Source of the DNA: Tissierellales bacterium
GTDB taxonomy: Bacteria > Bacillota > Clostridia > Tissierellales > DATGTQ01
Assembly: GCA_035301805.1 (NCBI GenBank)
Contig: DATGTQ010000011.1
Location: forward strand, 1-34,244
DNA length: 34,244 nt
Direction of reading: 5' to 3'
A model generated the notes under the pieces. It ran no database searches, had not been told where the DNA came from, and was given only the letters and a program-made list of their open reading frames with translations. The translations under genes and the position numbers were made by a program. Below, piece by piece: positions 1 to 7,515 of this stretch (position 1 is its first letter; each line of letters begins with the position of its first letter).

Positions 1-1
1 G

Positions 2-247
2 TTTTTAAATAATGATGATGATGGTGAGGCTTTGGAATATTTGTTTCAAGTATCTAGGAAAGCTGGTGCGGAACTAACGGTTTTAAGATCTAAAGATGTT
101 ATTAAGGCGATGGAGGATTTTGGTAGAAACAATTATATAACTCATATAATAATGGGAGCTTCGCCAGACGAAGAAGTTCAAGGAAATAAAAATATAACAC
201 TAAATTTAAAAAGTAGATTATCAGGTGTGGAATTTATTATACTATAG
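2..247 (+). CDS. C-terminal part of a KdpD-like universal stress (USP) domain protein, 5' truncated
   Basis: The frame is open from base 2 and ends at TAG 245-247, so the true start lies before the window. About 81 codons are visible. The pattern of a Gly-Ala-Glu-Leu segment, then Val-Leu-Arg-Ser-Lys-Asp-Val, then an 'ITHIIMGAS' strand-loop resembles the C-terminal half of the USP domain of KdpD sensor kinases. There it forms an ATP-binding Rossmann-like fold. The protein ends right after the domain, with no histidine kinase part. It could be a free-standing USP-like protein or the end of a KdpD fragment; the visible part cannot decide. A strong terminator follows directly. Confidence 0.6.
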   Translation, partial: FLNNDDDGEALEYLFQVSRKAGAELTVLRSKDVIKAMEDFGRNNYITHIIMGASPDEEVQGNKNITLNLKSRLSGVEFIIL

Positions 248-248
248 T

Positions 249-282
249 TACTTATTTTCCCTCCTAAAATAAGTATTTTTTT
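249..282 (+). terminator. Rho-independent terminator of the USP-domain gene
   Basis: A perfect 10-bp stem (249-258 with 266-275), a CCCTCCT loop and a run of seven T begin two bases after the stop codon. Confidence 0.85.
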
Positions 283-301
283 AAAGTTAACACACAATCT
301 A

Positions 302-331
302 TTAATAAGAAGTAATATGTTAGTATAGAAT
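302..331 (+). promoter_or_regulatory. Possible sigma-A promoter of the tandem ATPase gene
   Basis: TTAATA at 302-307 and TATAGA at 324-329 are 16 bases apart; TAGAAT at 326-331 is an alternative -10 at 18 bases. They lie between the preceding terminator and the GGAGG ribosome site of the next gene. Both boxes are imperfect. Confidence 0.35.
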
Positions 332-349
332 AGAGTTAGGAGGATAATT

Positions 350-1405
350 ATGGCTAAAATTAGAAGAATGTTTCCAGGAGGTAATACTTATAAAGGTTCA
401 TTTTCTTATCACAAATATATTTTAGGTAAAGGTGGAAAGAAACTTTATATACTTAAGGGAGTGCCAGGTGGGGGCAAATCATCTTTGATGAAAGATATTG
501 CTGATAAGATGTTAAAAAGAAATTTTTCAATAGAATATCATCATTGTCCATCAGACAAGGATTCAGTTGATGGTGTTGTCATAAAAGAATTAAACGTTGC
601 AATAGTGGATGGCACCTTCCCTCATATAATAGATCCTGTTTATCCAGGGTTGTATGAAAAAATTATTAATATAGGTGAATTTGCCTGTGAAGAAAAGCTA
701 TTACCTTACAAAGATGAAATAGTTAAGGCAAAAGTTAATAATAAGAATTGTTATAGGCGTACTTATGCTTATTTTCGTGGCGCAAAAGAAATAAGGGAAG
801 AAATTGAAAGTACAAATAGAGAAAAGACTGATTTAGCAAAAGTTTATAAATATATTGAAAAATTAGAAAAAAAACTTTTTGAGAATGTAGAGCCTAGTAC
901 CAGATTAGGAATGGATAGACATTTATTTTCATCGGCTTATACACCTGAGGGTTATATAGATTTTACAGATACTTTATTAACTGATGTAGATGAAGTTTAT
1001 TATATAGCTGGAGAAATTGGAACTGGCAAATCCATACTATTAGACTCTATTTTTGAAAAATCCCTTAGAAAAGGTTTAAATGTGGAAGTATATCATAATC
1101 CACTAATGCCTAAGGAAATAGATACACTAATAATTCCTAAATTGGGAACGGCTATTTCTGCAAGTGTTATTTGTAAAGATAAATATACTGAAATGATTGA
1201 TTTCAGTAAATATATGAAAAATTCTAAGAGAATAGATGAAGATTACGAAATGTATGAAGAATTAATATCTATAGGACTTTCTAGCTTGAAAAAAGCTAAA
1301 AACAACCATGAATTACTAGAGGAATACTACCACACTGCTATTGATTATGGCAAAATTGACGAAGTAAAAAGAAAAATTATTTCCGAAATACTATCCTTAA
1401 CTTAA
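350..1405 (+). CDS. Tandem P-loop ATPase of the PRK06851 type, function unknown
   Basis: A 351-residue soluble protein starting at ATG 350 after TTAGGAGG at good spacing. It has two Walker A motifs: GVPGGGKSS at residues 37-45 and GEIGTGKSI at 221-229. Each is preceded by a 'MF/LFSSA...' segment and a tyrosine-rich strand, and each is followed by a similar 'VEVYHNP/IEYHHCP' stretch. The halves therefore look like an internal duplication (about 1-180 and 190-351). I recognise the family as a conserved Firmicutes hypothetical ATPase (PRK06851); its substrate is not known to me. No membrane segment or DNA-binding motif is visible. The gene is monocistronic between two terminators and converges on alaX. 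ATP binding is well supported; the cellular role is not. Confidence 0.75.
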   Translation: MAKIRRMFPGGNTYKGSFSYHKYILGKGGKKLYILKGVPGGGKSSLMKDIADKMLKRNFSIEYHHCPSDKDSVDGVVIKELNVAIVDGTFPHIIDPVYPGLYEKIINIGEFACEEKLLPYKDEIVKAKVNNKNCYRRTYAYFRGAKEIREEIESTNREKTDLAKVYKYIEKLEKKLFENVEPSTRLGMDRHLFSSAYTPEGYIDFTDTLLTDVDEVYYIAGEIGTGKSILLDSIFEKSLRKGLNVEVYHNPLMPKEIDTLIIPKLGTAISASVICKDKYTEMIDFSKYMKNSKRIDEDYEMYEELISIGLSSLKKAKNNHELLEEYYHTAIDYGKIDEVKRKIISEILSLT

Positions 1406-1434
1406 GGGAATGTTGTTTTCCCTTAAGTTTTTTT
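1399..1434 (+). terminator. Terminator between two convergent genes
   Basis: A perfect 12-bp stem (1399-1410 with 1418-1429), a 7-base loop and a T run to 1434. It contains the stop codon of the ATPase gene in its left arm and the stop of the opposing alaX gene (1423-1425) in its right arm. The T run serves only the + direction. Confidence 0.85.
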
Positions 1435-2301
1435 ATTATTATTTTGATTTTTATATTTCGAAAGCTCCTTTTTTAAAAGATTATTTTCTAATTCTAATTC
1501 TTTTTTTTCATAATATAGATTCTTTATGATACTTTCTACATTTGTTTCCTCACAAGATAAAAACTCTAATATGTTTTTTATGGTATTAGTCTGTTCAGAA
1601 TAATCTTTTAAAGCTCTGCTACCACATAAAAATTCTATACGACTATTTTCTTGGTATCTTTTCCAGTTTCTTATTTTAATTAACCCAATTTCTCCTGTAC
1701 TTCTGTGATGAGTACCACAGCAAGGAGAAAAGTCAATACCATCAATTTCAACTATACGAATATCTGAATCATTATCAGGTATTTTACTAAGAGGCAGTTT
1801 GTCAATATGGCTTCTGCTTATAACATAAGTTTTTATATCAAAATTTGAGAAAATAATTTTGTTTGTAAATTCCTCTACTCTCTTTATAATTTCACAATTA
1901 ATTTTTTTAAGGGTAATATCTATATATACATAGTCATGGCTAATGTAAAATCCAATAGTTTTAGCACCATATAATTTATAAAAAACAGAAGATAAAAGAT
2001 GTTGTCCAGTATGTTGTTGCATAAGATCAAATCTATTATTCCAATCGATAGATAAATGTACTTTATCACTATAAATATTATCATTTAATACATGTATGAT
2101 TTCACCATTTTCTTCAAAAACCTCTACAACTTCTATTCCATTTATAGTACCTTTATCCCTAGGCTGTCCTCCTACTAAATTGGGATAAAAGATAGTTCTA
2201 TTCAAAGTTATATAATATTTATTATTTACGTATTTTTTGTTAACTACTCTTCCATCTATTTCTCTTAGGTAGGGATTTTTAAGAAAGATTTTTTCGGTCA
2301 T
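1423..2301 (-). CDS. Free-standing alanyl-tRNA editing protein (AlaX family)
   Basis: A 292-residue homologue of the editing domain of alanyl-tRNA synthetase. It would hydrolyse mischarged Ser- or Gly-tRNA(Ala) in the cytoplasm. Zinc ligands of the family are visible: HTGQH (His97, His101) and a CxxxH (Cys194, His198) inside PCCGTHHRSTGEIG. The N-terminal part (about 1-85) is the beta-barrel that precedes the editing fold, which together with the coiled-coil-like lysine/glutamate-rich tail fits the long AlaX type. An earlier ATG at 2316 exists, but its first codons are themselves the GGGAGG ribosome site, which sits correctly before ATG 2299-2301. I therefore start at 2301. It is the only gene in its transcript. 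Confidence 0.88.
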   Translation of the reverse strand: MTEKIFLKNPYLREIDGRVVNKKYVNNKYYITLNRTIFYPNLVGGQPRDKGTINGIEVVEVFEENGEIIHVLNDNIYSDKVHLSIDWNNRFDLMQQHTGQHLLSSVFYKLYGAKTIGFYISHDYVYIDITLKKINCEIIKRVEEFTNKIIFSNFDIKTYVISRSHIDKLPLSKIPDNDSDIRIVEIDGIDFSPCCGTHHRSTGEIGLIKIRNWKRYQENSRIEFLCGSRALKDYSEQTNTIKNILEFLSCEETNVESIIKNLYYEKKELELENNLLKKELSKYKNQNNNKKT

Positions 2302-2335
2302 CTTGTAACCTCCCATTATTGATTATCTAACTTTT

Positions 2336-2364
2336 ATTGTATCAATTGCAGATAATTAACTCAA
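2336..2364 (-). promoter_or_regulatory. Sigma-A promoter of alaX
   Basis: On the minus strand, TTGAGT (2364-2359), 17 bases, then TACAAT (2341-2336). It lies about 35 bases upstream of the alaX start. Confidence 0.6.
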
Positions 2365-2477
2365 TAGAAATATATTAAAATACTTTTCCAACACTAGCCT
2401 TTTAGGTTTATATACGATATAATTTTGTATGAGCAAGGATGAAGTATAATAAAAATTCTATGAAAGGAAAGAATTTT

Positions 2478-4937
2478 ATGGAAAAACCTTTTGTATTTGT
2501 CACTGTTCCTTTAGCTTTAGGAATAGTATACTATTTTTTTGTAAAGGTAAATCCAACTTTTTTATTTATAACTTTAATGATCATACTTGCCATATATATA
2601 TTGTCAATAATATTTAAATCTAATAATAACTATATTTATATTATCCTTACATTTTTTATTTTAGGAATTTTTATCACTTATATTCAAGGGACTAGTAGCA
2701 GGTTGCAGAATTTTATAAACAAGAATGTAATAGTAGAGGGTATAGTAATAAAAGGTAGAAATGAGGAAAATGGATTAAATAAATATATAATATTAGCAGA
2801 CAACATAAACCTTGATAATAAAAGCTATATAGTAAAAGAGAAATTAGTATTAACAATTGTAGGGGAAACAAATATTAAGGTTGGTGAAAGGATTACCTTT
2901 AATGGAATCTTAGAAGAACCAAAAAAGAATACTAATCCTAAAATGTTTAATTATAAACTTCACCTTTTATCCCATAAAATACATACCACATCTATAATAA
3001 AGGATTACTCTATATTGAAAATTGAAAGTCAAGAATTACCTTGGTATTTAAGAGTAAAACTGATGTTTATAGAAAAAGTAGATAAAACTTTTGATGATTA
3101 TTTATCAATAGAAAACAGTCTATTAATGAAGTCTATTGTATTAGGAGATTATTCTTACTTAGATGGAAATATTGCAGAAAAATATAGAGAATTAGGGCTT
3201 TCACATATAATGGCTATATCGGGACTTCATATTGGTATAATATCTATGTTTTTAATAAGGCTTATGGGTTATGCAGGCCTAGATAGAAGAATAAATTATT
3301 CAATTACTATATTAGTAATATGGATTTATGGATATTTTGTGGATTTTCCACCATCTGTAATAAGATCAAATATTATGTTTACTATATTATTCTGCTCTAA
3401 AATTACAGCTGAAAAATTTGATTCTATAAATACCCTTTTATTTTCCATGTTTGTGGTCTTAATTTGGAATCCTTTTTGGCTTTTTAATATTGGTTTTCAA
3501 TTATCCTTTATGGTAACACTGTCCATAATAATATTGACCCCAGCTATAAAAAATAAATTCTACCCCTATAAAAATAGTATTATAAATTCTCTTTCTGGGA
3601 TTATAGCAGCCCAACTTGGTTCATTACCTATAATAGCTTATTATTTTAATACTATATCTTTAGTAAGTATTTTTGCTAATTTAGTAGTTGTACCGGTACT
3701 AAGTTTGTGCCTTATATTAAGCTTTTTACTGATTTTTCTTTCGGTAATAAGTGAAGTTCTTGCAAGTTCTTTAGGTATTATATTGAACTTTTTATTGTAT
3801 ATACAAAATATAGTTACAGATTTTATACAAAGTCTTCCTTTTGTTTCTATGAAAGTAGTTTCCCCCAAATTTATAAATATTTTGTTATATTATTTTATAA
3901 TTTTATGTATTTTTAATATTATAGATTTATACAGAGTTAATAGAGAGGTTAAGAGAATTATAGTATATTATTTAGTAATATTTGTAGTTGGAACAAGTTT
4001 TATTCACTTATCAGATGATACCTTAGCCGTTAATTTTGTTGATGTAGGCCAGGGAGATTGTATATTAATAGAAAAAGATAATAGAGCTTTTTTAGTTGAT
4101 ACAGGAGGAAGTTTTTTTAATGATTCTAGTATAGGAAAAAATATAGTTCTACCTTATTTAATGAAAAAGGGAATTTTTAAAATAGATGGTATGTTTATTT
4201 CGCATTTTCATTTAGATCATTGTGAAAGTCTTCCCTATCTAATGGAACATTTAAAAATTGAGGAAATTTATATAAGCTATGAAGAGGAAAATAATAGTTT
4301 ATACAATGATATTCTTATGAAAGGTAGAGAACAGGATATTCCAATTGTAAAGTTACTGGTAGGAGATAAATATTATGTTGATAAAAATACATATTTTGAA
4401 GTTATAAGCCCAGATAATCTGGTTATTGAAAAGGAAAAGCTAAATGAAAACAATAAATCTATGGTTTTAATGTTAAACAGTCATAATCAAAGGGTATTAT
4501 TTACAGGAGATATTGAGGAAGAGGTTGAAATGTATCTTAGCAATAAAATAGATTATACTATTGATTTTTTAAAAGTTCCCCATCATGGAAGTGATACATC
4601 TTCGTCTTCTATATTTATTGATAGGGTAAAACCTAAATATGCATTTATTCAAGTGGGAAAGAATAATTTTGGACATCCTAGTGAAGAAGTTTTAAAAAAC
4701 TATAAAGATAGGGGAATTATCGTATATAGGAATGATTTATATGGGCATATAGAAGTTTTAATAAATAAAGATGATTATTTAATTAATCCCTATAATAAAG
4801 AGAAATTTAGTATAATAGAGTTAATAGTTTCCTATAGTTTTATTATTAGTTATAATATAGTTTATTTAATAATATCTTATACAATGATCAAAAAATATAC
4901 TGTTGTAATGGAAAGGTTGAAAATAATTGACTTATAA
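2478..4937 (+). CDS. comEC: ComEC/Rec2 DNA-uptake channel with metallo-beta-lactamase domain
   Basis: A polytopic membrane protein of 819 residues that would carry single-stranded DNA across the membrane during transformation. In order: two or three N-terminal membrane helices, an OB-like outer domain (about 70-190), the 'competence' core (about 210-490) containing the phrase MAISGLHIGI, and a metallo-beta-lactamase-like domain starting at FVDVGQGDC (near residue 519). That domain has the metal motif HFHLDHC near 575, LFTGD and KVPHHGSD. The longest frame starts at 2439, but only ATG 2478 has a spaced site (GAAAGGAAAG). A TATAAT at 2418-2423 may be its -10, with no good -35. The last 43 residues form a hydrophobic tail beyond the usual end (see findings). 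The 3' end overlaps holA by 11 bases. Confidence 0.92.
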   Translation: MEKPFVFVTVPLALGIVYYFFVKVNPTFLFITLMIILAIYILSIIFKSNNNYIYIILTFFILGIFITYIQGTSSRLQNFINKNVIVEGIVIKGRNEENGLNKYIILADNINLDNKSYIVKEKLVLTIVGETNIKVGERITFNGILEEPKKNTNPKMFNYKLHLLSHKIHTTSIIKDYSILKIESQELPWYLRVKLMFIEKVDKTFDDYLSIENSLLMKSIVLGDYSYLDGNIAEKYRELGLSHIMAISGLHIGIISMFLIRLMGYAGLDRRINYSITILVIWIYGYFVDFPPSVIRSNIMFTILFCSKITAEKFDSINTLLFSMFVVLIWNPFWLFNIGFQLSFMVTLSIIILTPAIKNKFYPYKNSIINSLSGIIAAQLGSLPIIAYYFNTISLVSIFANLVVVPVLSLCLILSFLLIFLSVISEVLASSLGIILNFLLYIQNIVTDFIQSLPFVSMKVVSPKFINILLYYFIILCIFNIIDLYRVNREVKRIIVYYLVIFVVGTSFIHLSDDTLAVNFVDVGQGDCILIEKDNRAFLVDTGGSFFNDSSIGKNIVLPYLMKKGIFKIDGMFISHFHLDHCESLPYLMEHLKIEEIYISYEEENNSLYNDILMKGREQDIPIVKLLVGDKYYVDKNTYFEVISPDNLVIEKEKLNENNKSMVLMLNSHNQRVLFTGDIEEEVEMYLSNKIDYTIDFLKVPHHGSDTSSSSIFIDRVKPKYAFIQVGKNNFGHPSEEVLKNYKDRGIIVYRNDLYGHIEVLINKDDYLINPYNKEKFSIIELIVSYSFIISYNIVYLIISYTMIKKYTVVMERLKIIDL

Positions 4938-5991
4938 AATACTTAATAAGCAGATAACGAATAAAAATATTGCATCGGTCTATCTTTTTTATGGAGAAGA
5001 GGAATATTTAATAGATTATTATATACAGAAAATAAAAGATACCTTTATTCCTAAAGAAATAGAAAGTTTAAACTTTATAACATTAGATGGTAATAATGTT
5101 GATTTAGAAACTATATATAATGCTTGTGAAACTTTGCCCTTTATGTCTGAAAAAAGAATTATAGTAATTAAGGATTTAAATATTTTTTCAAGACAATCTA
5201 AGAAGTCCAAAAAAGAAAAGTATTTTGATGAGGATGATAGAAAGAAATTAGAAGAGTATATATGTTGTTTATCAGATGATATTTGTGTAGTTTTTGTTGA
5301 AAAAGGGAAAAAGGCTGATAAATCAAGAAAAATAGTGAAAAACATAAATAAGATAGGTGGATTAGTAGAGTTTAGTAAATTAAAAGGTAATGATTTAGAT
5401 AACTGGATTGAAAAAGCATTTAAAGAAGAAAATAAAAAAATTTCTAGGGCAAATATAAATTATTTTATTCAATCTTCAGCTTATTTTGATAGGGATAATC
5501 ATAAGACTCTTTATAATTTAAGAAATGAAATAATTAAGTTATCTAATTATATTGGAAGCAGAAAAGAAGTTAAAAAGGAAGATATAGATGATATTGTTGC
5601 AAAGTCTCTTGAAAGAAATATTTTTAGATTATTAAATAGTATAAGTGAAAGAAACATTGATAGTTCCTTAAAGATATTTAATGAAATGTATTTACTAAAT
5701 GAGCCTCTACAATTGATTTTACATATGATTATTAGGCAACTTAGATTAATGTTAATGTATAAAATATTAAGTGAAAAAGGATATTACGAAAATAATATTT
5801 CTAAAAAAATGAAGGTGAAACTTTATGAATTTAATAAGGTTAAAAATTATAGTAGAAACTTTTCTACTATTCAATTAGAGAAATCCTTAAATTATTGTTT
5901 AGAAGTAGATAAATGTATAAAGACCAGTTCAATAAATGAAAAACTTATAATGGAAATGTTGTTGATAAATCTATGTAAATTAAGTGCATAA
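4927..5991 (+). CDS. holA: DNA polymerase III delta subunit (clamp loader)
   Basis: A 354-residue HolA (B. subtilis YqeN) homologue. It opens the beta sliding clamp as part of the clamp-loader complex. The N-terminal signature SVYLFYGEEEYLID (about residues 17-30) is typical, followed by an AAA+-like core without an intact Walker A, as expected for delta. The C-terminal helical collar contains the LLNSISERN and LHMIIRQLR segments. The start is TTG 4927, preceded in frame by a TAA at 4924 and by AAAGG at about nine bases. It overlaps the 3' end of comEC, so the two are translationally coupled. The neighbour order comEC-holA-rpsT is conserved in Firmicutes. Confidence 0.9.
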   Translation: MTYKILNKQITNKNIASVYLFYGEEEYLIDYYIQKIKDTFIPKEIESLNFITLDGNNVDLETIYNACETLPFMSEKRIIVIKDLNIFSRQSKKSKKEKYFDEDDRKKLEEYICCLSDDICVVFVEKGKKADKSRKIVKNINKIGGLVEFSKLKGNDLDNWIEKAFKEENKKISRANINYFIQSSAYFDRDNHKTLYNLRNEIIKLSNYIGSRKEVKKEDIDDIVAKSLERNIFRLLNSISERNIDSSLKIFNEMYLLNEPLQLILHMIIRQLRLMLMYKILSEKGYYENNISKKMKVKLYEFNKVKNYSRNFSTIQLEKSLNYCLEVDKCIKTSSINEKLIMEMLLINLCKLSA

Positions 5992-6059
5992 TAAATAAAG
6001 AAACGAGGAAGTCTACAATAACAGATTTTCTCGTTTCTTTATTTACTTATACATAGATT
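5968..6059. repeat. Two-tier inverted repeat at the end of holA
   Basis: An outer 10-bp inverted pair (5968-5977 with 6050-6059) encloses the perfect 15-bp pair 5993-6007/6030-6044. The outer left arm is inside the holA coding end. Total span is 92 bases. Confidence 0.7.
5993..6044 (+). terminator. Hairpin terminator after holA
   Basis: A perfect 15-bp stem (5993-6007 with 6030-6044) around a 22-base loop begins two bases after the holA stop. There is no long T run after the stem, but the right arm itself is T-rich. It lies between convergent holA and rpsT. Confidence 0.6.
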
Positions 6060-6060
6060 A

Positions 6061-6087
6061 ATAAAAACTTCGGTTTCTCCGAAGTTT
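6061..6087 (-). terminator. Terminator of rpsT
   Basis: Read on the minus strand, the arms 6086-6079 and 6073-6066 (CCGAAGTT/AACTTCGG, five-base loop) are followed by TTTTATT. It is four bases beyond the rpsT stop. Confidence 0.8.
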
Positions 6088-6090
6088 CTA

Positions 6091-6366
6091 CTAAATAGCT
6101 TTATTGATTTCTAAGTTAAGTTTTTTGTGTAACTTACTAACTTTTCTTTGTGCAGTATTTTTGTGAACAGTATTTTTAATAACTGCTTTCTTTAGCTTTT
6201 TATCAATAATTACAAGTAACTTTTGAGCTTTTTCAAGATTTTCATTTTCTAAAGCGTCATCAAAGTCTTTTATATATGTTTTAATTTCTGATACTCTCTT
6301 TTTATTAGTAACAGTTTTTCTTTCAGCTACTCCTATACGTTTTTTAGCAGATTTAATATTTGCCAC
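6091..6366 (-). CDS. rpsT: Small ribosomal subunit protein bS20
   Basis: A 91-residue, lysine-rich, all-helical protein that binds 16S rRNA early in 30S assembly. The start MANIKSAKKRI and the HKNTAQRKVSKLHKKLN end are diagnostic. The start codon is GTG (6366-6364) with AAGGAGGTG at ideal spacing. It has its own promoter and terminator and runs opposite to its neighbours. Position between holA and gpr is the usual one in Firmicutes. The normal length and full motif set make this call near certain. Confidence 0.96.
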   Translation of the reverse strand: MANIKSAKKRIGVAERKTVTNKKRVSEIKTYIKDFDDALENENLEKAQKLLVIIDKKLKKAVIKNTVHKNTAQRKVSKLHKKLNLEINKAI

Positions 6367-6396
6367 AATTTCACCTCCTTATATCTAACAAGGTAC

Positions 6397-6425
6397 ATTT
6401 TATCATAAAAAAAATGAATTATCAA
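6397..6425 (-). promoter_or_regulatory. Sigma-A promoter of rpsT
   Basis: On the minus strand TTGATA (6425-6420), 17 bases, TAAAAT (6402-6397), about 30 bases before the GTG start. Confidence 0.7.
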
Positions 6426-6496
6426 CTTTGTATACATAAAAAAGGTTAAAATACTAAAGATAATGTAAAGTGGTGATAAAAAGGAGGAGACATGTA

Positions 6497-7447
6497 ATGT
6501 TTCAAGTAAGAACAGATTTGGCAATTGAGAATAGGGAATTGTATCAAGAAGAAAACGAAAGGGAGGTACCGGGGGTAAAAGTAGAGCAAGAGGATGAAAA
6601 AAACTATATAGTAACAAGAGTTAAGGTCCTAGACGAAACAGGCGCAAAGATAATGGGGAAACCAATAGGTAGTTACATAACAATAGAGATACCTCAACTA
6701 AAAAGCGCCGATGAAGAATTAAGAGATAAGGCAAGTAAAATATTAGCAAAAGAAATTAAAGTTCTTGCCAAAAATGATAAAAGGACTAAAACATTAATTG
6801 TAGGTTTAGGAAATTGGAATGTGACTCCAGATGCTTTAGGTCCAAAGGTTATAGAAAATGTTATAGTGACTCGACAATACTTTCTAGCCTATCAAAAAGA
6901 AGATGATGATTCTGTTAGTAATGTGTCCGCTATATCTCCAGGAGTTATGGGATTAACAGGGATAGAAACAGGTGAAATTATAAAAGGGATAGTAGAAAAA
7001 ACTAGCCCAGATATAGTAATTGCTATAGATGCTTTAGCTTCCAGAAACATGAACAGGGTAAGTACTACTATCCAAATCTCGGATACTGGTATTAATCCAG
7101 GTAGTGGAGTAGGAAATAAAAGAATAGCTTTGAATGAAGAATATTTAGGAGTACCTGTAATATCTATAGGTATACCTACTGTTGTAGATGCTGCTACAAT
7201 GGTTAATGATACTATGGATTTAATTATTGATTCTTTACAAAAAGAAGCAAAAGTGGGAACTGAATTTTATTCAATGTTAAATGAAGTTTCTAAAGAAGAA
7301 AAACATGCACTGATTAAAGAAGTGTTAGAACCATTTATGCCTAATGTAGTAGTAACACCGAAGGAAATTGATGAGCTAATTGATAATTTATCTGAAGTAA
7401 TAGGTACAGGGTTAAACCGATGCTTCCATCATAGTATTAATGTTTAA
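6497..7447 (+). CDS. gpr: Spore germination protease GPR
   Basis: A 316-residue peptidase of family A25, which degrades the small acid-soluble DNA-binding proteins when spores germinate. It begins MFQVRTDLAIENRE, the usual zymogen start with an N-terminal propeptide, and contains GLGNWNVTPDALGP, the SPGVMGLTGIETGEI stretch and AIDALASR, all typical of GPR. The family is made in the forespore as an inactive precursor that cleaves itself. Longer in-frame starts from 6470 were rejected because AAGGAGGAGA sits correctly before ATG 6497. Family knowledge predicts sigma-G control. A GTATA box at 6430-6434 with AATACTA at 6450-6456 is only a weak match and the spacing is short. It precedes spoIIP with a 68-base gap. 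Confidence 0.95.
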   Translation: MFQVRTDLAIENRELYQEENEREVPGVKVEQEDEKNYIVTRVKVLDETGAKIMGKPIGSYITIEIPQLKSADEELRDKASKILAKEIKVLAKNDKRTKTLIVGLGNWNVTPDALGPKVIENVIVTRQYFLAYQKEDDDSVSNVSAISPGVMGLTGIETGEIIKGIVEKTSPDIVIAIDALASRNMNRVSTTIQISDTGINPGSGVGNKRIALNEEYLGVPVISIGIPTVVDAATMVNDTMDLIIDSLQKEAKVGTEFYSMLNEVSKEEKHALIKEVLEPFMPNVVVTPKEIDELIDNLSEVIGTGLNRCFHHSINV

Positions 7448-7515
7448 TCATAATAGGCCTTGTATTAGAATATAATATTTATATTGCAAGAAATGTAACT
7501 AAGGGGTGTTTGAAT

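Noticed and set aside
6430-6456. Sigma-G promoter for gpr
   Set aside because: GTATA and AATACTA are present but the spacer is 15 bases and the -10 lacks the leading C; kept only as a remark in the gpr entry.
5019-6617. Minus-strand frames at 5019-5345 and 6333-6617
   Set aside because: Both lie opposite well-supported genes (holA, gpr, rpsT), have no ribosome site and encode low-complexity phenylalanine/leucine/serine-rich text typical of antisense AT-rich DNA.
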